From the NCBI GenBank assembly GCA_003161435.1, contig PMOS01000025.1, positions 1 to 64,000 on the forward strand: 64,000 nucleotides of DNA, given 5' to 3'. The notes beneath the pieces are model-generated. The model saw only the letters and a list, made by a program, of their open reading frames with translations. It made no database searches and was not told the DNA's origin. Source of the DNA: Vulcanimicrobiota bacterium (GTDB taxonomy: Bacteria > Vulcanimicrobiota > Vulcanimicrobiia > Vulcanimicrobiales > Vulcanimicrobiaceae). Below are positions 52,928 to 60,504 of this stretch, in pieces (position 1 is the first letter of the stretch; the number at the start of each line of letters is the position of its first letter). A program made the translations under genes and the position numbers.

Positions 52928-53546
52928 ACGCCGCGATCTCGTGCGGCGCGTTGAAGACGTGATCGGCGCCGGCCAACTCTTCGCTCGTGCCGTAGCCCCA
53001 GCCGGCGCCCCAGGCCCCGACCGCGTTCGTTCGAGCCGCGATCAGATCGAGCTCACGATCGCCCAGCAGCGCTATGCGCGCGCCCCCCGCCAGGCGCTGC
53101 TCGGTGAGTGCGCGGGCGAGCAGGATGCGCTTATCGGCGTTCGTACCGTCCAGCTCGCTGCCATACACCGCGTCGAACATTTCGGCCAGGCCGAAGCGCT
53201 GCAGGATCGGCAACGCGTAGATGTGCGGTTTGGTCGTGCAGACGAACATCCGCAGACGGCCGGCGAGCGCGTCGAGCAGCTCGCGCACGCCCGGATAGAC
53301 GACGTTCTCGAACAGACCGGTGTCCGCGTAGCGCACGCGGAACAGCCGAACCATCTCGTCGGCCACCGCCCGATCGGCAAAGCGAGCGCGCATCGAAACA
53401 TGCAGCGGGGGTCCGATCAGGGTCCGTATCTCCGCGTCGGCCGGCGCATCGTAGCCGAGCTCTTCGTACGCGAACCGCAGCGACCGCGCGAACCCCTCGA
53501 ACGGGTCGCTCAACGTGCCGTCGAGGTCGAAGAAGATCGCATCCAT
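52914..53546 (-). CDS. HAD-family phosphatase (phosphoglycolate phosphatase-like)
   Basis: A 210-residue HAD hydrolase. Motif I is FFDLDGTLSD (nucleophile Asp, residue about 7), motif II Thr is in FVCTTKPH, the lysine is in NADKRILLARALT and the acidic motif IV is LLGDRELDLIAARTN. The cap is of the C1 helical type with 80 residues. It probably dephosphorylates a small metabolite. It lies antisense inside the ABC transporter operon, between ATPase and second permease genes. Confidence 0.9.
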   Translation of the reverse strand: MDAIFFDLDGTLSDPFEGFARSLRFAYEELGYDAPADAEIRTLIGPPLHVSMRARFADRAVADEMVRLFRVRYADTGLFENVVYPGVRELLDALAGRLRMFVCTTKPHIYALPILQRFGLAEMFDAVYGSELDGTNADKRILLARALTEQRLAGGARIALLGDRELDLIAARTNAVGAWGAGWGYGTSEELAGADHVFNAPHEIAAFIAR

Positions 53547-53569
53547 CGACTGCCACGGTACTACGTGCG

Positions 53570-54181
53570 ATGACGTATCTCTTCGCGCACGCGCCGCGGG
53601 TTGCCGGTCTGCTCGCGCAGCATCTCGTGCTGGTCGGCGTCGCGCTCGGCGTCGCGCTTGTCATCGCCGTCCCGCTCGGCGTGTTCGCGACGCGTAACGC
53701 GCGCGCCGGCGCGGTGATCCTCGCCGTCACCGGCACGATCTACACGATCCCGAGCCTCGCGCTGCTCGCGCTGCTGGTGGCGGCGATCGGGCTCGGCCCG
53801 CTCACCGCCATCATCGCGCTGGTCGCGTACGCGCAGATGATCTTGGTGCGCGGCGTCGTCGCCGGACTGCGCGGCGTCGATGCGGCGTTGATCGAGGCCG
53901 CGCGCGGCCTCGGGCTGACAGCGCGGCAGACGCTGCTGCGGGTCGAGTTTCCGGCCGCGCTAGCGGTCATCCTCGGCGGCGTGCGCGTCGCGACGGTTTC
54001 GCTGGTCGCGCTCGCGACCGTCGCGGCCTGGATCAACGCCGGCGGCTTGGGCGTGCTGCTGTTCGAGGGGATCGGCACCGACAACCCCGACAAGATCGTC
54101 GCGGGGGCGCTGGCCGCCGCCGCGCTGGCGATCGCGGCGGACCTGCTCCTGCGCGGCGCGGAACGCGCCGCTCGCGTGTGA
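53570..54181 (+). CDS. Second OpuC/ProW-type ABC permease
   Basis: About 203 residues from an ATG at 53570, six hydrophobic segments. The ATPase-contact loop is LIEAARGLGLTARQTLLRVE, and AAWINAGGLGVLLFEGIG matches the OpuC motif. It is about 24% of the way into a different sequence subgroup from the first permease, with the same overall layout. It is separated from the other transporter genes by the antisense HAD gene and is coupled by GTGA overlap to the GGCT-like gene. Confidence 0.87.
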   Translation: MTYLFAHAPRVAGLLAQHLVLVGVALGVALVIAVPLGVFATRNARAGAVILAVTGTIYTIPSLALLALLVAAIGLGPLTAIIALVAYAQMILVRGVVAGLRGVDAALIEAARGLGLTARQTLLRVEFPAALAVILGGVRVATVSLVALATVAAWINAGGLGVLLFEGIGTDNPDKIVAGALAAAALAIAADLLLRGAERAARV

Positions 54182-54627
54182 CGCGGCTCTTCGGCTACGG
54201 CACCTTTCGCAAGATGGCGTGGCGCAACGCGATCCTCGGTGCAGAGTATCCGGCGCAACCCGCGACGCTGCGCGGGTATCGCCGCACAGCTACGGAGTCG
54301 GGGTACCTCTCGCTGCGCGAAACCGTCCTCGAGGTGCGCCTCGTGCCGGGCGTCCTGATCGATCTCGACGAGATCGGCTGGCGCATCGCCGATGCCTGGG
54401 AGGAAGTTCCCAAGTACCGGTGCGTCGACGTCGTGGTGAACACCATGGGCGGAGCGGTCGAAGCCGTCGCGTATATCTGGTCGCGCGATGACGGCGCGAC
54501 ACCCGTCGACGACGACTGTTACGCGCTCATCAGCGACGCGGCCGTCGAAGCTTCGATCGAGACCTTCGTCCCATTGATGCGCCGGTTGCGGGGCGGCGAT
54601 GAAGCGCGGTCAGACGACGGTGAGTAG
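54178..54627 (+). CDS. Gamma-glutamylcyclotransferase-like (AIG2/GGCT fold) protein
   Basis: A 149-residue protein starting at the GTG that overlaps the permease stop. It shows the GGCT-type opening FGYGTFRKMAWRNAILG, normally FxYGTL, then the central pattern LRETVLEVRLVPGVLIDL and the acidic residue in IDLDEIGW. GGCT-fold proteins release pyroglutamate from gamma-glutamyl compounds. Next to EgtD, a gamma-glutamyl intermediate of thiol synthesis is a possible substrate, but this is inference. The last 18 bases overlap egtD on the other strand. Confidence 0.75.
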   Translation: MTRLFGYGTFRKMAWRNAILGAEYPAQPATLRGYRRTATESGYLSLRETVLEVRLVPGVLIDLDEIGWRIADAWEEVPKYRCVDVVVNTMGGAVEAVAYIWSRDDGATPVDDDCYALISDAAVEASIETFVPLMRRLRGGDEARSDDGE

Positions 54628-55614
54628 CGAGAGCGCGTAGCGGCCGGCGGTATCGCTGTAGGTCGTCCGCTCCGCATAGCCGCAGCGTTGTGCGAGCGCC
54701 ACGATCTCGTCGCGGCTGAACTTGTAGGACGACTCGGTGTGAATCGCGTCGCCGGCCGCAAAATCAACCGTGAGCCCGGCGAGCGGGATGTGGACGCGCT
54801 GCGCGACGTCGGCGACCAGATACGACAGGATCGCGCCGCGCGCTTCGTCCCAGCGCGCACGAAACCGGAACGCCCCCAAGTCGAAGTCGGCACCCAGCTC
54901 GCGGTTCATGCGCCCGAGCAGGTTCTTGTTGAACGCGGCCGTCACGCCGGTCGGATCGTCGTACGCCAACTCGAGGATCGACGGATCCTTCTTGAGGTCG
55001 TATCCGATCAGCACGCCGTCGCCCGGCCGCAGCGCAGAAGCGAGCAGCGTGAGCAGTTCGCGAGCGTCGTCGGGTTCGAAGTTGCCGATGTTCGATCCCA
55101 AGAACAGCGCGAGCGCGCGATCGCGAGTGGTGAGACGTTTTTCGCGCAGCAGCGGGAAATAGTCGCCGGCGTACGCTACGACGCGCAGCCGTTCGTACGC
55201 ACCGACGAGCGCGAGCGACGATTCGGTCACCGCTTCGGCCGAGATGTCGATCGGGTGAAAGGTCAGGCGCGGCTGCCGCTCGAGGATCGCATCGATCAGC
55301 AGGCGCGTCTTCACTGCGCTCCCGCTGCCGAGTTCGACCAGCTCGACCGGCCCGTCGAGCGCGCCCGCGATCTCGCGCCCGTAGGTCGCCAGCAAATCCC
55401 GCTCGACGCGGGTGAGGTAGTACTCGGGGAGCCGCGTGATCGCTTCGAACAGCGCCGAACCGAGGTCGTCGTAGAAGTACTTCGGCGACAGGCTCAGCGG
55501 CGAGGTCCCAAGACCGGCGCGGACGTCCTCGGCGAACGTGGCTACGCGGACGGGATGCGGGTCGCGATAGAGGGCGAAGCGGTCGGCAAGACCCGGCTGC
55601 GTCGTCGAAGACAT
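54610..55614 (-). CDS. egtD: L-histidine N(alpha)-methyltransferase EgtD
   Basis: A 334-residue SAM-dependent methyltransferase of the EgtD family, which trimethylates histidine to hercynine in ergothioneine biosynthesis. Family features include SPKYFYDDLGSALFEAITRL, EYYLTRVERDLL, VELGSGSAVKTRLLIDA (SAM site, about residue 95), LFLGSNIGNFEPDDA, and the C-terminal SYKFSRDEIVALAQRCGY. No egtB, egtA or egtC is in the window. Convergent with the GGCT-like gene and downstream of an OpuC-type transporter. Confidence 0.93.
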   Translation of the reverse strand: MSSTTQPGLADRFALYRDPHPVRVATFAEDVRAGLGTSPLSLSPKYFYDDLGSALFEAITRLPEYYLTRVERDLLATYGREIAGALDGPVELVELGSGSAVKTRLLIDAILERQPRLTFHPIDISAEAVTESSLALVGAYERLRVVAYAGDYFPLLREKRLTTRDRALALFLGSNIGNFEPDDARELLTLLASALRPGDGVLIGYDLKKDPSILELAYDDPTGVTAAFNKNLLGRMNRELGADFDLGAFRFRARWDEARGAILSYLVADVAQRVHIPLAGLTVDFAAGDAIHTESSYKFSRDEIVALAQRCGYAERTTYSDTAGRYALSLLTVV

Positions 55615-55812
55615 CGTGCGACGCCTAACCCGAGCCCGCCGGGCCGGTTTGCAGGACGATACGCAGGTGGGGAAAGGCCATATGGTCTGTCAATCTCCTC
55701 ACCATCGATACCGGCAGGGTACGAGGCCTATACCCCGGCTAGCCGCCGGATAGGCTTCGCCGGCGACGGCCGGCCGGGCCCTACGCCGCCACCGTAAGAA
55801 TGGGCATGTCGC

Positions 55813-56490
55813 ATGATCACCGAGCAGGTCACGATCGAAGCTCCAAAGGGACCGATGCGGGCGCACCTGGCGCGCCTCGATGAGAAGCCCCGGCCCGCGG
55901 TCATCGTGCTCGAGGGCGTCTATGGGTTCGACGACGAGATCCAGCGGATTACCGATCAGGTCGCGTCGTCCGGATATGTCGGTTTAGCGATCGACTACCT
56001 CCGCGGCGGCGAAGCGTCACGCGTCTTCAACACGAAAGACGTCTGCGAGGACGTCGCGGCGGCCCGCGACTGGCTCAACGGCCGGCCGTACGTGCATCAC
56101 GGCAAGATCGCGACCTGGGGCTTCGGTTTCGGCGGCACCGCGGCGTTCCTCGCTTCGTCACTGGCGGGTCTCGCCGCCTCGATCGCGTTCTACGGGCAGA
56201 GCATCGCGCGCCCGATCCCCGGCACCGACGGCAAACCCGCGCTCGACGAGATCCAGACGGTGCGCGTGCCGCTGCTGCTAGTCTTCGGCGGACACGACGA
56301 GCAGATCGGTCACACCGAGATCGCGACGATTCGCGAGCGCCTCACCGCGCTGCACGCACCGTTCGAGATCGAGGTGTATCCCGAAGTCGGTCATTCGTTC
56401 TTCCGCGAAGATCTCGGCACGATCGCGACGCGCCAGATCGCCGACGCATGGGGACGCGTGCAGTCATTCCTGCGCCGCTCGTTCGCGTAG
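55813..56490 (+). CDS. Dienelactone hydrolase-family protein lacking the nucleophile
   Basis: A 225-residue alpha/beta hydrolase of DLH type. The strand after the oxyanion loop reads VIVLEGVYGFDDEI (family glutamate kept), the Asp is in FGGHDEQIG and the His is in EVGHSFF. The nucleophile elbow, usually GFCFGG, reads WGFGFGGTAAF, with glycine in place of cysteine or serine. The protein is therefore probably inactive as a hydrolase, or uses another mechanism. The 55615-55812 region before it, upstream of both divergent genes, shows no gene. The stop is part of a hairpin. Confidence 0.85.
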   Translation: MITEQVTIEAPKGPMRAHLARLDEKPRPAVIVLEGVYGFDDEIQRITDQVASSGYVGLAIDYLRGGEASRVFNTKDVCEDVAAARDWLNGRPYVHHGKIATWGFGFGGTAAFLASSLAGLAASIAFYGQSIARPIPGTDGKPALDEIQTVRVPLLLVFGGHDEQIGHTEIATIRERLTALHAPFEIEVYPEVGHSFFREDLGTIATRQIADAWGRVQSFLRRSFA

Positions 56491-56521
56491 GTGTGTCGGC
56501 GCACTTTGCGCCAACACACTA
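56488..56521. terminator. Symmetric hairpin joining two convergent stop codons
   Basis: TAGGTGTGTCGGCGC ACTTT GCGCCAACACACTAG is an inverted repeat with a stop codon TAG at each end: one for the DLH-family gene and, on the other strand, one for the lytic transglycosylase. The stem has one C-A mismatch. It is the same hairpin type as copies at 16.5, 18.9 and 60.2 kb but without the second hairpin. Confidence 0.85.
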
Positions 56522-57157
56522 GCGGCCGACGATGCGTGACCAGCGGTCGCGCACGTCGATGATGTAGTCGCGCGTCTCCGCGTACGGCGGTACGCCGTGG
56601 TAGCGCGCGACTGCACCCGGACCCGCATCGTAGGCCGCCAATGCGAGCGCGTACGGATCTTCGTCCCGGTTACGATAGCGCGCGACGTAGGCGCTGAGCA
56701 GACGCGCCGCACCGCGAATCGCGTCGCGCGGCTCCCACGGATCGACACCGTATTCCTCGGCCGTCGGAACCATGAACTGCGCGATCCCGATCGCACCGGC
56801 GGACGAAACGGCCGAGGGATCGAACGCCGATTCTTGCAGCAGCGTCGCGGCAAGGAACGGCGGGTGAAGCTCGCTCGTACGCGCCGCCGCCAGCACGTCG
56901 GCACCGAGCAGCAGGGCGTCGACTGAATCCAGGCGCGGGTTGGTGCGCATCACTTCGCGCGCGATCTTGACTCCGGGCGGCGCCTTGCGGCCGGCATCCA
57001 TAACCAAGCGCAGGCCTCGCATAGCGAAGACCGGCTGGGGTATATGCCACGACAGCGCGGCGTCCCGGAGCCCCTCGATTCGCACGACCGGGCCGGGTAA
57101 GGCCAGCGCGGCTGCCACGAATACGGCCGCGAGAGGGTTTCCAGAAATCGGGACCAA
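56519..57157 (-). CDS. Lytic transglycosylase (SLT domain)
   Basis: A 212-residue protein. A hydrophobic N-terminus (NPLAAVFVAAALALPG) resembles a signal peptide; it requires the TTG start at 57157. The SLT domain shows the catalytic glutamate in LLQESAFDP (about residue 108), then SSAGAIGIAQFMVPTAEEYG and YALALAAYDAGPGAV. It cleaves peptidoglycan in the periplasm. The stop codon lies in a symmetrical hairpin shared with the convergent DLH-type gene. Confidence 0.87.
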   Translation of the reverse strand: MVPISGNPLAAVFVAAALALPGPVVRIEGLRDAALSWHIPQPVFAMRGLRLVMDAGRKAPPGVKIAREVMRTNPRLDSVDALLLGADVLAAARTSELHPPFLAATLLQESAFDPSAVSSAGAIGIAQFMVPTAEEYGVDPWEPRDAIRGAARLLSAYVARYRNRDEDPYALALAAYDAGPGAVARYHGVPPYAETRDYIIDVRDRWSRIVGR

Positions 57158-57178
57158 GTCCGCGGTCAGCCCTCTTTA

Positions 57179-57798
57179 GTGACAAGGATCAGCGTGAACA
57201 CGATCTCGTTGGGCTCGCCGGTGCTCTCGGCGGTCGGGGCGATGCTCATCGTCCTACTCGTGGGCGATTTCGCTTCGACGTTCTTCTATCATGTGCCGCA
57301 GCACGTGTGGGGGAAAGCTGCATCTCCGCACCCACCACGATCGGCGCCGTTCCTACTGGGACCACGCGGTCCTCTCGCGCGATCCCGCGGTCCTGCTCGA
57401 CGGGCTTGCTCGGCGCGCTGCCGTACATCGCCATCGCAATCGCGTGCTCGTACCTCTCCGTCTACGGCGCGATCGCCGGCTTGCTCCTGGGGCAAGCGCA
57501 CGTCTGGTGGCGCCACACCACCGAGCTCGGCTGGCGGACCCCAGCCTGGGGCGTTCATGCCGCCCGGATGCTGCAGATCGTCCTCCCCGAGGACCATGAC
57601 GGCCATCACCGGAACCCCGACATCGAGTTCGGCGATATCTTTCGCTTCTACGACGTTCCGGCGCGCGCCACGATCGCGTTCTGCCGGAACCTCGATCCGA
57701 AGCGAAGAGCCGCCGCGCTTCGGCGCGCCGCTATCGCCCGCCGCCGCGCAGCGGTGGCGACGATGAAGCGCCGCAAGATGGTCAAGCAGACCAGCTGA
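57179..57798 (+). pseudogene. Fatty acid hydroxylase/sterol desaturase-family gene with two frameshifts
   Basis: Three frames in succession give pieces of one protein: FASTFFYHVPQHVWGK (frame of 57179), then LHLRTHHDRRRSYWDHAVLS (about 57312-57408), then YIAIAIACSYLSVYGAIAGL and PEDHDGHHRNPDIEFGDIFR (to 57798). Joined, these give the histidine clusters (HVPQH, HLRTHH, HDGHH) of di-iron membrane hydroxylases. Each join needs a +1 shift, the first at a GGGGG run. It is either a recent pseudogene or a sequence error. The start is a GTG at 57179. Confidence 0.8.
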
Positions 57799-57804
57799 GG
57801 TGGG

Positions 57805-58968
57805 ATGACCAAACGTGTCCTCTTTTTGATCTCCGATACGGGCGGCGGACACCGCGCCGGGGCGCAAGCCGTCGGGGCCGCGCTCGACGAGATCGACGGA
57901 GCGACGCGCTTCGAGTGGCGCATCGACGACATCGCCACCCACTGCACGTTTCCGCTTTCCAAATTGGGGCCGGCATATAGCGCGGCCCTTCGCTATGCGC
58001 CGCCGATCTACGGCGCGCTCTATCACGCCACCAACGGGCGCCGCCGCTACAAGACGATCGTCCGCTTCTGCGAACCGCTGTACCGCGAGCGCCTGCGCGA
58101 AGTCTTCACGCAGTATCAGCCCGACGTGATCGTCTCGGTCCACCCGTTGCTCAATCACGCAGCGTTGCGCGCGCGCGCAGACGCCGGGATGCAGCAGGTG
58201 CCGATCGTCACGGTGATCACCGACCTGGGCCGCGTTCACGAGGGCTGGCTGCTGCCCGAAGCCGACCTGACGGTCGTGCCGGCCCGCGAAGTCTACCAAC
58301 GGGCGATCGAGCGCGGTGTCCCGCCGGAGCGGCTGCGATTGCTGGGGCATCCGATCCACCCGCGCTTCGAAGATGTCCGCGGCTCGAAGGTCGAGCACCG
58401 CAAGAAGCTCGGCCTGCCCGAGCACGCCACCATCGCCTTGCTTATGGCCGGCGGCGAGGGCGGCGGAAAGCTGCTGCCGACGACGCTCGGCCTGGCCCGG
58501 GCGGGGCTCGACTTCCACCTGGTGGTCGTCACCGGCCGCAACGCCGCCCTCAAGCAAAAGCTCGAAGAGCTGGCCCCGTCGCTCCCGACCCCGATGACGG
58601 TGCTGGGCTTCCGCAACGACGTCCCGGAGCTGATGCGGGCCGCCGACCTGCTGGTGACCAAAGCGGGCCCGGGAACGATCGCCGAGGCGTCGGTCGCCGA
58701 GGTGCCGGTGGTCGTCTACGACTACGTCCCCGGGCAAGAGCGCGGCAACCTCGACTACGTGCGGACCAACGGGATCGGTGTCGTCGCACTGACGACCGCC
58801 GAGGTCATCTCCTCGGTCGCGCGCATCGTCCACAACCAAGACCGCTTGGCCAAGATGCGTTCGCAGCAGACCGCGATCGCGCCGCGCGGCAGCTCGCGCC
58901 GGATCGCCGAGCTGATCGCGCAGATCGCCGTCAGCGGCCGCCGCCCGACCATCCCCGCCGCCGTTTAA
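57805..58968 (+). CDS. MGDG-synthase-family glycosyltransferase (GT28-like)
   Basis: A 387-residue GT-B enzyme. The N-terminal domain has VLFLISDTGGGHRAGAQAVG, the characteristic GGGH loop of monogalactosyldiacylglycerol synthase and diacylglycerol glucosyltransferase. Further motifs are VSVHPLLNHAALR, TDLGRVHEGW and, in the nucleotide-sugar site, TKAGPGTIAEASVAEVPVV. It probably transfers a sugar to diacylglycerol at the inner face of the cytoplasmic membrane. It follows the broken hydroxylase gene by six bases and is followed closely by the M20 peptidase. Confidence 0.9.
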   Translation: MTKRVLFLISDTGGGHRAGAQAVGAALDEIDGATRFEWRIDDIATHCTFPLSKLGPAYSAALRYAPPIYGALYHATNGRRRYKTIVRFCEPLYRERLREVFTQYQPDVIVSVHPLLNHAALRARADAGMQQVPIVTVITDLGRVHEGWLLPEADLTVVPAREVYQRAIERGVPPERLRLLGHPIHPRFEDVRGSKVEHRKKLGLPEHATIALLMAGGEGGGKLLPTTLGLARAGLDFHLVVVTGRNAALKQKLEELAPSLPTPMTVLGFRNDVPELMRAADLLVTKAGPGTIAEASVAEVPVVVYDYVPGQERGNLDYVRTNGIGVVALTTAEVISSVARIVHNQDRLAKMRSQQTAIAPRGSSRRIAELIAQIAVSGRRPTIPAAV

Positions 58969-58974
58969 CTCGTA

Positions 58975-60162
58975 ATGGCCGCGCCCACGCTGACGGTCGA
59001 CGTACCATCCGAGATCGTCAACGAGGTCGTCGCGACGCGGCGCGATCTGCACGTCCATCCCGAGCTGGGCTTCGAGGAGCACCGCACCTCGGCCATGGTC
59101 GCCGAGCGCCTTGGCGCACTGGGCTTCGAGGTGCACACCGGGATCGGCCAGACCGGCGTCGTCGGCGTCCTGCGCGGCCCGCGGGGCGGCAAGACGATCA
59201 TGCTGCGGGCCGACATGGACGCGCTGCCGATCGACGAGGAGAACGACGTCCCCTATCGTTCGGGGACGCCGGTGCACATGCACGCCTGCGGCCACGACGG
59301 GCACGTCGCGATCCTGCTCGGCGCGGCACGCATCGTCGCCGCACGCCGCGATGAAATCGCGGGCACCGTCTGCTTTTTGTTCCAGCCGGCCGAGGAAGGG
59401 AAGGGCGGTGCGAAGGCGATGGTGGCCGACGGCGTCCTCGAACGTTTCGGCATCGAGCGCGCGTACGGGCTGCACCTCGCGTCGGCGCACCCGGTCGGCC
59501 AACTCGGCTTTCGCGAAGGCGTGTTCTACGCGTCGAGCGATTCGATCGAGATCACGATCGAGGGCAAGGGCGGTCACGGCGCGTCTCCGCACCTGTCGGT
59601 CGACCCCGTCTACGTCGCGTCGCAATTCGTCGTGGCGGTGCAGCAGGTCGTGTCGCGGCAGATCGATCCGATCGAACCGGCAGTCGTCACGATCGGCGCG
59701 ATCAACGGCGGAACGACGCACAACGTCATCCCGAGCCGCGTTCGTCTGCTCGGCACGGTGCGCGCGTTCGACGCGGGCGTGCGCGAGCGGATGTCGGAGC
59801 GCATCGAACGCGTGCTGCGCGGCGTGTGCGAGAGTTCGGGCGCGACCTACGACTACGAATATCTGTGGCGCTATCCGGTGACGTCGAACGACGTCGAGCA
59901 GACGCGCTACGTGCGCGCGCTGGCCGAGCGCGTCGCCGGCGCCGAGCACGTCGCCGACGTCCCCAAGCTGATGGGCGCCGAAGACTTCTCGTTCTTCGCC
60001 GAGCGCGTCCCGGCGTGTTTCTTCAGCCTGGGCAGCAACGGCGGACCGAACAGCGCGTTTCCGCACCACCACGCACGCTTCGACATCGACGAGTCGGCGC
60101 TCGCGACCGGCGTGCGCATGATGACCGCCCTCGCGCTTGACGCACCGTCGCACGCCCCCTAG
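58975..60162 (+). CDS. M20-family amidohydrolase/peptidase
   Basis: A 395-residue protein of the M20D amidohydrolase group. It shows LHVHPELGFEEHRTS, MLRADMDALPIDEENDVPYR, HMHACGHDGHVAILLGAA (metal site), FLFQPAEEGKGGAKAM and the dimerization domain, then FPHHHARFDIDESALA near the end. Members remove N-acyl groups from amino acids or conjugates such as hippurate and indole-acetyl-amino acids. Its stop codon TAG opens a double-hairpin repeat. Confidence 0.93.
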   Translation: MAAPTLTVDVPSEIVNEVVATRRDLHVHPELGFEEHRTSAMVAERLGALGFEVHTGIGQTGVVGVLRGPRGGKTIMLRADMDALPIDEENDVPYRSGTPVHMHACGHDGHVAILLGAARIVAARRDEIAGTVCFLFQPAEEGKGGAKAMVADGVLERFGIERAYGLHLASAHPVGQLGFREGVFYASSDSIEITIEGKGGHGASPHLSVDPVYVASQFVVAVQQVVSRQIDPIEPAVVTIGAINGGTTHNVIPSRVRLLGTVRAFDAGVRERMSERIERVLRGVCESSGATYDYEYLWRYPVTSNDVEQTRYVRALAERVAGAEHVADVPKLMGAEDFSFFAERVPACFFSLGSNGGPNSAFPHHHARFDIDESALATGVRMMTALALDAPSHAP

Positions 60163-60223
60163 TGTGTGTTCGGTCCTTCGGACCGAGCCACACTCGCGTT
60201 CGGCCTTCGGCCGATCCGCAGAA
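60160..60223 (+). repeat. TAG-anchored double-hairpin repeat, copy 4
   Basis: It starts on the TAG stop of the M20 gene. Hairpin 1 is TCGGTCC TTC GGACCGA between GTGTG and CACAC arms. The following tail CTCGCGTTCGGCCTTCGGCC is identical to copies 1 and 2. It lies between convergent genes, 12 bases before the stop of the next one. Confidence 0.8.
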
Positions 60224-60234
60224 CGATAGTCGAC

Positions 60235-60459
60235 CTAGTTGATCGATGCGCGTGCGCGCTCGGCCACCTCGTCGGGCTCGTGGCGCGGATAACGCGCGCC
60301 GAGAATCTGGCGCAGAGTGGTAGAGCACCCGCAGGTGCGCGACGGGGAACCGCGGCCGAGCATTAAGGCCCGGCAGCCGTCGAGATGGTGAAGTGATGCC
60401 CGGTGACCGCAGTCGTCGCAGATCGGCGGCAGCAGCGCCGGGATTTCGCGCTCGCTCAC
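60235..60459 (-). CDS. Small zinc-ribbon-like protein
   Basis: A 74-residue protein with CDDCGHRASLHHLDGC followed later by RTCGC, a CxxC-x(11)-C and CxC arrangement that could bind one zinc ion. The C-terminal 25 residues form a helix. No family recognised. It is read in the same direction as the ROK kinase genes, 46 bases downstream of that gene's stop. Confidence 0.6.
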   Translation of the reverse strand: MSEREIPALLPPICDDCGHRASLHHLDGCRALMLGRGSPSRTCGCSTTLRQILGARYPRHEPDEVAERARASIN

Positions 60460-60504
60460 AGCGAAACCCTATCAAAGGCCGATTACCGGCCGCTTACGGG
60501 CGGC

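Noticed and set aside
57289..60153. Very long open frame (954 codons) on the minus strand.
   Set aside because: It is antisense to the glycosyltransferase and M20 genes, which have clear motifs. The translated frame is Arg/Asp/Val-rich and without family motifs, as expected for a shadow in high-GC DNA.
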